NCBI GenBank assembly: GCA_027620495.1
Contig: JAQCEA010000001.1
Span: 124,001 to 188,000 of the forward strand
Length of the DNA stretch: 64,000 nt
Source of the DNA: Pseudomonadota bacterium
GTDB lineage: Bacteria; Pseudomonadota; Alphaproteobacteria; Puniceispirillales; Puniceispirillaceae
Reading direction: 5' to 3'
Under the pieces are notes generated by a model that worked only from the letters and a program-made list of their open reading frames with translations, ran no database searches and was not told the origin of the DNA. Numbering within the stretch: the stretch's first letter is position 1; each line of letters starts with the position of its first letter. This document shows, piece by piece, positions 16,757-27,199 of the stretch. Made by a program: the position numbers and the translations under genes.

Positions 16757-18892
16757 TTAGCGCTTTGACATCGCCTTATTAATCGCGGCCAGCACCGATT
16801 CATCAGTCAATAATTCACCAAGTTGAATGCCGTTTGTGGCATTCGGCCCATAGACGATATTAAAAGGGATACCATAGCGCTGATAAGATGCCAGAAACGC
16901 GGCAATATCGTCGCTAGGGCGGGTCCAGTCAGCCCGCAACAGCACTAATTTGCCAGAACTGACCAAATCCCGAATAAAAGGGGCCACCGGGGGTTGTTCG
17001 ATCACCAAGGATTTATTTGCCTGACAGGTAATGCACCATGCCGCGGTGACATCGACAAAGACGGTTTGACCAGCATCAACTAGCGGTCCAACCATACCGG
17101 GCTGCCATGTCTGCCATAGCGTATCCATATCATGCGCTGGCTCACCGGTGGCGGCCGCCCCATCAGAGGCGGTAAAAATGGCTGGCGGGCAAACCAAAAG
17201 CCAGACTAGAATTGCCGCGCCAGCAAATGACATCGGACGCGCCCAGATTCTGCCTTGCCCGGCCAACCCAGACACGATCATGATGATGCCGACCAAAATC
17301 GCACCAGTGATCATGGGGCCAGCTATGACAAATAAAATGGATGCAAGCCACAGTGCGGTACCAACAAGCAACAAAGCAAGGCCGCGTTTTAACCAGATCA
17401 TCCATGGCCCCGGTCGCGGCAAAGCACTGATCAAGCCGGGGGCCAGCGTGATCACAACCCATGGGGCTGCTAATCCAATGCCAAGGGCGATAAAAATACC
17501 AAATAATGCCGCTATCGACCCGGTCAGCGCAAAGCCAACAGCAACCCCGACAAATGGTGCCGAACAAGGGGTTGCCAAAATGGTGGCCAGCATGCCGGTC
17601 AGAAAGTCACCAACAAGCATGCGCCGCGGTGACGCTATAGCGCTGGGGGGTGCACTCCAGCGTTGGGCAAAACCGGGTACTGGCAAAATCAGCCGATCAA
17701 GCATAGCCAGGACAAATACACCAATCAGCAACATCATCACCGACAAAAATACCGGGCTTTGAAATTGAATCCCCCAACCAATCTGCGCCCCAGCCAGCCG
17801 CATCGCCGCCAACACCGCGGCCAATATCACAAAACTGGTGACGATCCCGGCGGCGGCGGATAAAAACCTTGCCCGGATCAGTGATTTTTGCTGTCCGGCG
17901 GCATCCAGCACTGACCCGATCTTTATTGCCAGCACTGGCAACACGCATGGCATCAAATTCAAAATTAAACCGCCAAGCAAGGCCAGCACAAAAATCATCC
18001 ACCCGGGCTTGCTGGTGGCCAGTTCTGGGGCAACAGCGTCAACCGTAAAACGCTGTTCAATAAATCTATTGCCAGCCACAATGGTGGCGGTGATGTCGCG
18101 CCCGGCAAGATCAGGCACTGACGGTGCTTCAATAGCAATGATTGCATCCGCCCCATCTATATGAGGCCGTTTAAAGGCAACGCCTTCAATGCCCTCAATA
18201 AAAATATCATCAATGGAAACTGGTGCGGAAAACCGCATATACAGCGCATCTGCCGCTTGCCATAAATGATCAGGCACCAGTGACGCATTGCCGCCTTGCC
18301 GCGGCACCAATGCCGCCGCCTGTGCAATCGCACGGGCATCAACCGACGGGGATGCAGGCCCTGCTGGCATTGTCATTTTGACAACCCCGCTTAGCGGCAC
18401 ACATATATCTGCGCAAACAAGGGCGTCGATCTGACCGCTTAGCTGTAACGTGCCACCAGCGGCAAAGCCAGACACATCCAATGGCAGAATAACAATGTTG
18501 TCATAGCCGTAATTATCGAACCCAAAAGCGTTGAACCGTTTTGGCACCGGCCATTTTATGCGGCTTTCTAGCGGATCACCATCTGCCAACAGATCAATGG
18601 TCGGCGGCAGACCGGCCTCACCCGGCGTGCGCCAGTAAATTTTCCACTTTGGTGCCAGCCGAAATTCTAGACCAAGTGGCAAATGGTCGAGATCACCGCG
18701 GGCCGTCACCGCTGAAATCAACCGTGCTTCACCAATGGATGGATCACCAATCCAATTGCTGTAGACGCCAGAGGCGGCGGCCGGCAGGCAGGCGGCAAAG
18801 AACAAGGAAAAAAACAATGCAAGCCGCGCAGTTAAGCTTGGCAATTTGGCGGCAATAAAAAGACTGGCAGATTCGCGGCATCTTGCCATCAT
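16757..18892 (-). CDS. DsbD/ScsB-like thiol:disulfide interchange protein
   Basis: Carries reducing power from cytosolic thioredoxin to the periplasm. ATG 18892 gives 711 aa with a signal peptide (ARLALFFSLFFAACLPAAASG). An N-terminal periplasmic beta domain (about 40-270) contains paired cysteines (ALVCADICVPLSG). A CcdA/DsbD membrane domain starts with LNLMPCVLPVLAIKIGSVLDA and has a second Cys in ATPCSAPFVGVAVGF. A C-terminal thioredoxin-like domain has TAAWCITCQANKSLV (about 615-630). The length and domain order fit the DsbD/ScsB group. The frame runs to 19009, but that would overlap the divergent yqgE gene. Confidence 0.92.
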   Translation of the reverse strand: MMARCRESASLFIAAKLPSLTARLALFFSLFFAACLPAAASGVYSNWIGDPSIGEARLISAVTARGDLDHLPLGLEFRLAPKWKIYWRTPGEAGLPPTIDLLADGDPLESRIKWPVPKRFNAFGFDNYGYDNIVILPLDVSGFAAGGTLQLSGQIDALVCADICVPLSGVVKMTMPAGPASPSVDARAIAQAAALVPRQGGNASLVPDHLWQAADALYMRFSAPVSIDDIFIEGIEGVAFKRPHIDGADAIIAIEAPSVPDLAGRDITATIVAGNRFIEQRFTVDAVAPELATSKPGWMIFVLALLGGLILNLMPCVLPVLAIKIGSVLDAAGQQKSLIRARFLSAAAGIVTSFVILAAVLAAMRLAGAQIGWGIQFQSPVFLSVMMLLIGVFVLAMLDRLILPVPGFAQRWSAPPSAIASPRRMLVGDFLTGMLATILATPCSAPFVGVAVGFALTGSIAALFGIFIALGIGLAAPWVVITLAPGLISALPRPGPWMIWLKRGLALLLVGTALWLASILFVIAGPMITGAILVGIIMIVSGLAGQGRIWARPMSFAGAAILVWLLVCPPAIFTASDGAAATGEPAHDMDTLWQTWQPGMVGPLVDAGQTVFVDVTAAWCITCQANKSLVIEQPPVAPFIRDLVSSGKLVLLRADWTRPSDDIAAFLASYQRYGIPFNIVYGPNATNGIQLGELLTDESVLAAINKAMSKR

Positions 18893-18975
18893 GAATGCGC
18901 TCCAAGATGTATGGCAGACAGGTCTGACATCACGTTTTGCTTTACCTAAACTATGATTGCTGTCTAGTGTAAATA

Positions 18976-19596
18976 ATGGTGTTACGAAAAGATACAAGCG
19001 GCGCCGCAAAATCTTTTGATAGCGCCGGCATGGCCCGCCAAAGCGGCAGTTTGCAAGGCCATTTGCTGATTGCGCACCCGCAAATAGATGATGGACGGTT
19101 TGCCAGAGCGGTGATCTTCATGTGCCAGCATGATGATCAATCTGCAATGGGCGTTGTCATCAACCACCGTGCCGCCCGCATGAATCTTGGCAAGCTATAT
19201 GAAACGCTTGATATTGGCGCCCCGCGCTTTTGTGCTGACCAACCGGTTCATATCGGCGGGCCGGTTGAAAGCGACCGCGGTTTTGTTCTGCATACACAAG
19301 ATCATATGCTGCCAGAAAGCCTGTCGGTGACGCATGACATCGGGCTGACTTCGAGTATTGAAATTTTGCGGGACATTACCAACGGCATTGGCCCGGCCCA
19401 TTCGATTGTATCGCTGGGATGCGCTGGCTGGCATGCCGGGCAGTTGGAAAGTGAATTAGCGGCGAATGTATGGCTATCGATGCCAGCGACCAGCGATTTG
19501 GTATTTCGTGATGGCACGCACGACATCTGGAAAGACGCCTATAGCATGTTAGGGGTCGACCCCGCACATTTTGTAAGCGACATTGGACGGGCCTAG
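18976..19596 (+). CDS. yqgE: YqgE/AlgH family protein (DUF179)
   Basis: 206 aa of the UPF0301 family, a conserved cytosolic fold without an established biochemical role. The block GSLQGHLLIAHPQIDDGRF, then VIFMCQHDDQSAMGVVINH, then HIGGPVESDRGFVLH is diagnostic. ATG 19030 (19 residues in) is an equally good start, since homologues begin shortly before the SGxLxGxLLIA segment. Convergent with the M16 peptidase gene, overlapping by 4 bp. Confidence 0.92.
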   Translation: MVLRKDTSGAAKSFDSAGMARQSGSLQGHLLIAHPQIDDGRFARAVIFMCQHDDQSAMGVVINHRAARMNLGKLYETLDIGAPRFCADQPVHIGGPVESDRGFVLHTQDHMLPESLSVTHDIGLTSSIEILRDITNGIGPAHSIVSLGCAGWHAGQLESELAANVWLSMPATSDLVFRDGTHDIWKDAYSMLGVDPAHFVSDIGRA

Positions 19597-20855
19597 GCGG
19601 TCAGCCGGGCGGCCAAATCATCATTATCCATCAGTTTTGTTGGTGGGCCAACACAGGCCAGTGCCGGGCGATTATCGCTGATTAACTGCGCCGCCATATC
19701 GCGCACGGCATTTTCATCAACATCATCAATAGCGGCTAATAACATGGCGTCATCTTGTGGCGCGCCAAACAACATAATTTGACGTGCCAGAGCATCGCCG
19801 CAATTCGACACAGATTCGCGGCTCATTAAAAGGCTGGCGCGCAGTTGTGCTTTGGCCCGGGCCACTTCATCCGGGTGGACTGACTGGGCGATACTGGCCA
19901 GTTCATCTGCCGCTACCGTCAGCATTTCATTTGCCTGACTGGCTGATGTGCCAGCATAGACCGAAAACACCCCACTATCGGAATAGAGCGATGCAAAGGA
20001 AAAAATCGAATAGCACAAGCCACGTTGTTCACGCACCTGCTGAAACAGCCGCGAAGACATGCCGCCGCCATATAAGGTCGATAACGCCATCAGGGCAAAT
20101 CTATCAGGCGCGGTGGCGGCTTTGGTAGGCAACCCAAAAACAATATGCGATTGTTCCAGATCCCGCGTAGCGATCTGGCGGCCTGCAGTCCAAATGGGCG
20201 GCAAGCGTTTTGCCGTCTCCGCATCTGATAGCGAACCAAGGCTGGCATCTATTCGCGCAACAATATCGTCATGGCGAATGGCACCAGATGCTACAACGAG
20301 CATCTGCCCAGCCCCATAAAACCGGTTCATAAAGCCATTCAGGTCAGCCCGCTGGAAATGTGACACACTGTCAACCGTACCCAAAATAGGGCGGCCAAGG
20401 CTGTGATTGTCATGGCAAGCCGTGGCAAACAGATCAAAAACAAGATCATCTGGCGTATCAAGAGATTGACCTATTTCCTGAATGATGACACCGCGTTCAC
20501 GCTCTATTTCAACATCGGGCAATGTCGATTGAGTCAAAATGTCGGTAAGAATATCAACGCCAAGATCGATATTTTCAGGCAAAAGCCGCAAATAATAGGC
20601 CGTTTCTTCACGGCTTGTATGTGCATTCATAAAGCCGCCAACATTTTCAACTTCGGTTGCGATGGCTTGTGCGTCACGCCGCTTGGTGCCTTTAAACGCC
20701 ATATGTTCAAGCATATGCGCAATGCCCTGCTCTTTTTCTGTTTCATCACGCGCACCAGCATTGACCCAGATCCCAATAGATACTGTTATCGCATGCGGCA
20801 TTTCGCGTGTCGCCACACGCAGGCCGTTTGGCAGATTGCTAAGGCGTGCTGTCAT
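19593..20855 (-). CDS. M16 family zinc metallopeptidase (mitochondrial processing peptidase-like)
   Basis: 420 aa. The inverted zinc motif H-M-L-E-H is at 47-51 and the third ligand Glu127 is in VIIQEIGQ, exactly 76 residues after the second His. The downstream GGGMSSRLFQQVREQRGLCYS is the substrate-positioning R/Y element of processing-peptidase-like M16B enzymes. As a single-chain homodimeric member it likely degrades peptides; the substrate is unknown. Its start overlaps the thrC stop by 4 bp; thrC-M16 is a conserved alphaproteobacterial pair. Confidence 0.95.
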   Translation of the reverse strand: MTARLSNLPNGLRVATREMPHAITVSIGIWVNAGARDETEKEQGIAHMLEHMAFKGTKRRDAQAIATEVENVGGFMNAHTSREETAYYLRLLPENIDLGVDILTDILTQSTLPDVEIERERGVIIQEIGQSLDTPDDLVFDLFATACHDNHSLGRPILGTVDSVSHFQRADLNGFMNRFYGAGQMLVVASGAIRHDDIVARIDASLGSLSDAETAKRLPPIWTAGRQIATRDLEQSHIVFGLPTKAATAPDRFALMALSTLYGGGMSSRLFQQVREQRGLCYSIFSFASLYSDSGVFSVYAGTSASQANEMLTVAADELASIAQSVHPDEVARAKAQLRASLLMSRESVSNCGDALARQIMLFGAPQDDAMLLAAIDDVDENAVRDMAAQLISDNRPALACVGPPTKLMDNDDLAARLTA

Positions 20856-22261
20856 GCGCCCCGCTTCATATCTAAGACAAGTGATTTAACCGCTTCCACC
20901 GTTGCCGCCACATGCTGTTGCCGTTCGGGGCGGTTCATCAAATCGGTCAGATGCGGTGGCAATTTCGGGGCAACACCGGTTGCTTTTGTGACCGCCGCGT
21001 CAAATTTTGCCGGGTGCGCACAGGCCAGCGAGACAATAGGCACATCAACAGAAACCGTGCCATCTGCATGGGCTTGACGTGCGGCATACACACCAACCGC
21101 GCTATGCGGGTCAATTGTCATATTATTCTGTTTGGCGGTGGCGGCAATTTCGGCAATGGTGCCGTCATCATCAAGGCGATAGGCGGAAAATAACGCTTTG
21201 GCCCGGGCCAGTACCGACTCAGCGACATGAAACTGCCCAGTTTCGGCAAATTGTTTCATAACATCGGCAGTTGCCCCGCCATCACGATCCAAAAGTTCAA
21301 ATAGCAACCGTTCAAAATTACTCGAAACCTGAATATCCATCGATGGGCTGAGTGACGGCACCACCGATTCACGCACCATTGCACCGCTGGCAAAAAAGCG
21401 CGGTAAAATATCATTCTGGTTAGAGGCAATGATCAAACGTTCAACAGGCAGCCCCATCTGCACGGCAACATAGCCAGCAAACACATTGCCAAAATTTCCA
21501 GTTGGCACAGAAAATGCCACCTTTTTGGCTGGCGCACCAAGACGCAACGCGGCGGCGAAATAATACACAACCTGCGGCATTAGCCGTGCCCAGTTGATCG
21601 AATTGATCGCCGATAAATTGACCTGATCGCGAAATTCAAGGTCATTAAAAAGGGCTTTGACAATGGCCTGACAATCATCAAAATCACCAGCCACAGACAC
21701 CGCATGGGCGCCATCAGCAATCACCGATGTCATTTGACGTTGCTGAACAGGTGACACGCGGCCTTCAGGAAACAGAATAAAAACATCAACCGCGGCACGG
21801 CCTTTAAATGCCTCAAGTGCCGCCGATCCGGTATCGCCACTTGTTGCACCGACAATAACCGCATGTTGCTGTTTCTTTTGCAACGCCCGGTCAAAGGCAC
21901 GTGCCAGAAACTGCATCGCATAATCTTTAAAAGCAATGGTCGGGCCATGGAACAATTCTAGGACATGCAGATGGTCCTGCAGATGGACAAGCGGCGCGAT
22001 ATCAGGATGGTCAAAATCTGCATAGGCGTCACGTGCCATTACGGTTAATTCAGCTTCATCAACCTCACCAACACAAAATGGTGCCATGATCCGCCCGGCA
22101 AGCTCTGCATATGACAAGCCTTGCATGGCCGCGATATCTTGATGGCTGAATTTTGGCCAGTCTTCAGGCAAATACAAGCCGCCATCGCGCGCCAAACCAC
22201 TCAGCAACGCGTCTTCATATCCAAGCGGCCCATCCTGACCACGTGTGCTGTAATAATGCAT
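20852..22261 (-). CDS. thrC: Threonine synthase
   Basis: PLP enzyme converting O-phosphohomoserine to threonine. ATG 22261 gives 469 aa behind a good GAGGGG ribosome site; the longer frame to 22354 would run into surf1. PLP lysine is Lys112 in FHGPTIAFKDYAMQF, the phosphate loop is in GATSGDTGSAAL, and the C-terminal Ser/Thr region is FSVPTGNFGNVFAGY. The N-terminal STRG and GLYLPE motifs mark the long proteobacterial/fungal type. It works downstream of ThrB at 14.7 kb. Confidence 0.97.
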   Translation of the reverse strand: MHYYSTRGQDGPLGYEDALLSGLARDGGLYLPEDWPKFSHQDIAAMQGLSYAELAGRIMAPFCVGEVDEAELTVMARDAYADFDHPDIAPLVHLQDHLHVLELFHGPTIAFKDYAMQFLARAFDRALQKKQQHAVIVGATSGDTGSAALEAFKGRAAVDVFILFPEGRVSPVQQRQMTSVIADGAHAVSVAGDFDDCQAIVKALFNDLEFRDQVNLSAINSINWARLMPQVVYYFAAALRLGAPAKKVAFSVPTGNFGNVFAGYVAVQMGLPVERLIIASNQNDILPRFFASGAMVRESVVPSLSPSMDIQVSSNFERLLFELLDRDGGATADVMKQFAETGQFHVAESVLARAKALFSAYRLDDDGTIAEIAATAKQNNMTIDPHSAVGVYAARQAHADGTVSVDVPIVSLACAHPAKFDAAVTKATGVAPKLPPHLTDLMNRPERQQHVAATVEAVKSLVLDMKRGA

Positions 22262-22265
22262 GGAT

Positions 22266-23000
22266 TTACCCCTCGGCCTTGCCACCAAACCACAACCGGC
22301 CAGCCTGATAATGGAACGCGCCATAAACACCCACCAGCGCCAGTGCGATACCATACCATGTCATCGCATAACTAAGGTGCGCATTCCGCAAATTCAATTC
22401 GGTTTTTGCACCAATTGGCAATGTCATAACTTCTGAAGTGCGCAACGCATCGGCATAATAGCTCTGGATAACCGGGGCTGGGACACCGACATAATCAACA
22501 ATCTGTGATGGCACCAATGTAAACCAAAAGCCAGCATCTGGATCATTTTCTGGAACAAAATAGCCTTTGCTGGCGGGCAGTCTTAAAATTGCATCCACCG
22601 TCACCTGCCCCGTAACCAGAGAAAATTCACGGGTCGATCGGTCGCGGTAAGATTCAGAAACCCAGCCCCGATTGATCAAGATTGTCCGGCCATCAGCAAG
22701 TAAAAACGGCGTGACAACATGAAAGCCTGCATTGCCTTCATAGGTGCGGCCGGTTAGATAAATTTCCTGATCGTGGCGAAATTCACCGACCAGCGCCAAT
22801 CTGGTAAATGCATGTTCGGGCGTCACGCTATCTGCTGATGGTGGGCTGACAGCTGGTGCCACTATACGTGCCTCAAACTGATCAACCAGATCGTTTTTCC
22901 ATTGCAGCCGCTGTAATTGCCAGCTTCCCAACAGAATCAGGGTCACCAAAGCGGGTACCGTCACCACGGTCAGCCAAAATAGCGGTCGAAATTGAATCAT
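22266..23000 (-). CDS. SURF1 family cytochrome oxidase biogenesis protein
   Basis: ATG 23000 gives 244 aa. Two transmembrane helices (FWLTVVTVPALVTLILLGSW at the N-terminus, YAMTWYGIALALVGVYG at the C-terminus) flank a periplasmic beta domain with GSWQLQRLQWK, GRTYEGNAGFHVVTPF and INRGWV, all SURF1 hallmarks. It supports heme a insertion into subunit I. It follows ctaE after a strong stem-loop (23033-23069), and its stop is 4 bp from the thrC start, so thrC is coupled to it. Confidence 0.92.
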   Translation of the reverse strand: MIQFRPLFWLTVVTVPALVTLILLGSWQLQRLQWKNDLVDQFEARIVAPAVSPPSADSVTPEHAFTRLALVGEFRHDQEIYLTGRTYEGNAGFHVVTPFLLADGRTILINRGWVSESYRDRSTREFSLVTGQVTVDAILRLPASKGYFVPENDPDAGFWFTLVPSQIVDYVGVPAPVIQSYYADALRTSEVMTLPIGAKTELNLRNAHLSYAMTWYGIALALVGVYGAFHYQAGRLWFGGKAEG

Positions 23001-23032
23001 TATCTCACAATCATGGCCCGCGCCATGCCAAA

Positions 23033-23069
23033 CGGGGTGCCACGGCATAGATTGCGCCGTGACACCCCG
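23033..23069 (-). terminator. 14-bp stem-loop between ctaE and surf1
   Basis: On the minus strand CGGGGTGTCACGGC pairs along its full length with GCCGTGGCACCCCG (one G-U pair, 9-nt loop), then TTT. It is among the strongest hairpins I found in the window. Its position 30 bp after the ctaE stop suggests a partial terminator or RNA-stabilising end for the cta operon, limiting read-through to surf1-thrC-M16. Confidence 0.6.
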
Positions 23070-23098
23070 GTATCATTTTAACCTATGATAGCGGCAGA

Positions 23099-23884
23099 TC
23101 AACCGCCCCACCAATAGACCGCAGCAAACAGGAACAGCCACACCACGTCAACAAAGTGCCAGTACCATGCCGCCGCTTCAAAGCCAAAATGCTGGGTCGG
23201 GGTGAAATGTCCCGCACGACCACGCATCCAACAAACAGCCAAAAACAATGTGCCAACCAAAACGTGGAAACCGTGAAATCCGGTGGCCATATAAAAGACC
23301 GATGGATAAACGCCATCGGTAAAGCCAAATGGTGCATGGCTATATTCCAAAGCCTGCAAGCCGGTAAACAGCATGCCAAGCAAAATTGTGATGCCAAGAC
23401 CGGTCATAAAATCTTTGCGGTTGCCATGTTGCAGCGCATGGTGCGCCCAAGTCACTGTACAGCCTGACAACAGCAGAACCAATGTATTGATCAACGGCAA
23501 ATCAAACGGGTCAAAGGTTGTGATGCCTTCAGGCGGCCACACCCCATCATTAGGATACAGCGCCCGGTCAAAAAATGCCCAGAAGAACGCCACGAAAAAC
23601 ATCACTTCTGACGCAATAAACAGCATCATCCCATAACGCATACCGATTTGAACAATCGATGTATGGTGTCCTTGATACTCTGCCTCGCGAATAATATCAC
23701 GCCACCACATAAACATGGTTGCCAGTACCAGCGCAAAACCCAGTCCAAGAACAGCCGAGCCATAGGCCACTTCATGCATATACATGACGCCACCAACAGC
23801 GGCGGTAAAGGCCGCGGCCGATCCAACAGCCGGCCATGGGCTAGCTTCAACTAGGTGAAAGGGGTGTTTATTTGCACCGCTCAT
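23099..23884 (-). CDS. ctaE: Cytochrome c oxidase subunit III
   Basis: A 261-residue, seven-helix subunit of aa3-type oxidase. KHPFHLVEASPWP at the start, EVMFFVAFFWAFFDRAL with the conserved acidic residues in the middle, and HFVDVVWLFLFAAVYWWG at the end are canonical. A strong GAGGAG ribosome site precedes ATG 23884. Last core oxidase gene of the run ctaC-D-B-(47 aa)-G-E. Confidence 0.98.
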   Translation of the reverse strand: MSGANKHPFHLVEASPWPAVGSAAAFTAAVGGVMYMHEVAYGSAVLGLGFALVLATMFMWWRDIIREAEYQGHHTSIVQIGMRYGMMLFIASEVMFFVAFFWAFFDRALYPNDGVWPPEGITTFDPFDLPLINTLVLLLSGCTVTWAHHALQHGNRKDFMTGLGITILLGMLFTGLQALEYSHAPFGFTDGVYPSVFYMATGFHGFHVLVGTLFLAVCWMRGRAGHFTPTQHFGFEAAAWYWHFVDVVWLFLFAAVYWWGG

Positions 23885-23938
23885 TTTAGTCTCCTCACAA
23901 TCTGGCCAGTCTATTACAAGCTGGCCACCTCTCCACGA

Positions 23939-24502
23939 TTACTTATTTTCCACCAACGCTGGAAAGAATGTATAGGACAAAGTGATGTCCTTTACATCAA
24001 CAACATTTTTATCAGCCACAATTTCTGGGTCGATAAAAAACCTTACGGGCATGTCAACCGATTCGCCGGGCTGTAGGGTTTGCTCTTGAAAACAAAAACA
24101 ATCGATCTTCATAAAATAAGCACCAGCCTTTGCCGGTGTCACATTAAATGTTGATGTACCAATCGACGTGGCCGAACCAATATTTGTTGCGCGGTAATTG
24201 ATTACCACTTCTTCGCCCGGGTTGACCGTGACATGCGGGTCAACAGGCACAAATTTCCAATCCAGCGCCCGGTTCACATTCGCATCAAACCGGACCGTGA
24301 CCGGATGTCCAGCCACAATATGCGTGGCGGCATCATTGGTCGCTTGCGTGGTGCCACCATATCCGGTTACCTGACAAAATAATTTATACAGCGGCACAGA
24401 TGCATAAGCCATGCCCACCATCAACCCCACAACACCAGCCAAAATGACCAGCGTGCGGCGGTTACCAGAAAATCGCATCGATGTCATTTGGCCTGCGGTC
24501 AT
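23939..24502 (-). CDS. ctaG: Cytochrome c oxidase assembly protein CtaG (Cox11)
   Basis: Copper chaperone that delivers CuB to subunit I. 187 aa with one N-terminal transmembrane helix (LVILAGVVGLMVGMAYASVPLY), a periplasmic Ig-like domain, the copper motif C135-F-C137 in KIDCFCFQEQTL and a further Cys43 in YKLFCQVTGYGG. The start overlaps the stop of the 47-aa ORF (ATGA). Ordered between ctaB and ctaE as in Rhodobacter/Paracoccus-type operons. Confidence 0.97.
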   Translation of the reverse strand: MTAGQMTSMRFSGNRRTLVILAGVVGLMVGMAYASVPLYKLFCQVTGYGGTTQATNDAATHIVAGHPVTVRFDANVNRALDWKFVPVDPHVTVNPGEEVVINYRATNIGSATSIGTSTFNVTPAKAGAYFMKIDCFCFQEQTLQPGESVDMPVRFFIDPEIVADKNVVDVKDITLSYTFFPALVENK

Positions 24503-24642
24503 GATGCCCCGCCGATTTTCACCAAGGTTAACACGTAAAACAACACCACCAGCCCGGCAATAATACCCAAAAGAACCAAATTACGGCCCTTGCGCATGCG
24601 TTGCATTTCGGTGGCTGTTTTTGGCTGGCTGCGTGGTTCCAT
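24499..24642 (-). CDS. Small membrane protein between ctaB and ctaG (CoxF-like)
   Basis: A 47-residue ORF too short for usual calling. It begins at ATG 24642, overlapping the ctaB stop (TAATG), and ends in an ATGA overlap with the ctaG start, so it is translationally locked into the operon on both sides. The product is MEPRSQPKTATEMQRMRKGR followed by one transmembrane segment (NLVLLGIIAGLVVLFYVLTL) and a short tail. A basic cytosolic N-terminus plus a single helix matches small CoxF-type proteins reported at this site in other alphaproteobacterial operons. A role in oxidase assembly or structure is inferred from position only. Confidence 0.8.
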   Translation of the reverse strand: MEPRSQPKTATEMQRMRKGRNLVLLGIIAGLVVLFYVLTLVKIGGAS

Positions 24643-25565
24643 TACACACCCACCCAACCGGCAACAAACCGATCAACGACCAGCCCTAAAAACACCAAAA
24701 ACAGATATATTATCGAATAGCCAAACAGCTGCATGGCGGTCTTATCGGTGCCATCGTGCCATAATTTTACGCTCAGCCCGACAAACAGCGCCCCCGCCAA
24801 ACCAGCGATGATGCCATAGCTTAAAGACGCCATACCAATAAAGGCAGGCACCACTGCAAGCGGGGCCATTAACACGGCGTAAATGACGATTTGGCGGCGT
24901 GTTTCAGCCGCCCCAGCGACCACCGGCAACATCGGGATATTGGCTCGTGTGTAGTCATCATTTTTGACCAATGCCAGCGCCCAGAAATGCGGCGGCGTCC
25001 ACATGAAAATAATCGCAAAAAGCAAAATTGGCTCAATCGACAAGGTGCCGGTGACCGTCGTCCAGCCAATCATTGGTGGAAATGCACCGGCGGCACCGCC
25101 GATCACAATATTTTGCGGCGTACGGCGTTTCAGCCAGACTGTATAGACCACAGCGTAAAAGAAAATCGTAAAGGCCAGCAGCCCGGCCGCCAACCAATTT
25201 GTCGACAAGCCAAGCAAAAGCACCGAAATCGCGGACACCACAAGCCCCAGCGTCAGCGCTTCTGCCGGTGCCATAAACCCAGCTGGAATCGGCCGGGTTT
25301 TTGTGCGTTTCATCACCGCATCGATATCCCGGTCATACCATTGGTTGATCGCACCTGACGCCCCTGCCCCAGCCGCAATCGCAAAAAGCGCAATCGCAAA
25401 AACCAACGGATGCAGGCTTCCCGGCGCAACATACATGCCAGCAAATCCAGTGAACACCACCAGACTCATGACGCGCGGCTTTAACAATGACCAAAAATGG
25501 CCCACCGATGGTTCGAATAACACATCGGTGGCACCAGCCATTTGTTGTTGCGATGAAAGCGCCAT
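24642..25565 (-). CDS. ctaB: Protoheme IX farnesyltransferase (heme O synthase)
   Basis: UbiA-superfamily membrane enzyme that adds farnesyl to heme b, giving heme O for the aa3 oxidase. 307 aa from ATG 25565 (a GTG lies 3 bp upstream). The prenyl-diphosphate motif is N74-x3-D78-x3-D82 in NQWYDRDIDAVMKRT; the second loop is visible near the WTPPHFWALAL segment. About nine transmembrane helices. ctaA (heme A synthase) is not in the window. Confidence 0.97.
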   Translation of the reverse strand: MALSSQQQMAGATDVLFEPSVGHFWSLLKPRVMSLVVFTGFAGMYVAPGSLHPLVFAIALFAIAAGAGASGAINQWYDRDIDAVMKRTKTRPIPAGFMAPAEALTLGLVVSAISVLLLGLSTNWLAAGLLAFTIFFYAVVYTVWLKRRTPQNIVIGGAAGAFPPMIGWTTVTGTLSIEPILLFAIIFMWTPPHFWALALVKNDDYTRANIPMLPVVAGAAETRRQIVIYAVLMAPLAVVPAFIGMASLSYGIIAGLAGALFVGLSVKLWHDGTDKTAMQLFGYSIIYLFLVFLGLVVDRFVAGWVGV

Positions 25566-25594
25566 CACATTGCCCTTTTCAACAGCGCGCTGCC

Positions 25595-27199
<1,605 letters not shown>

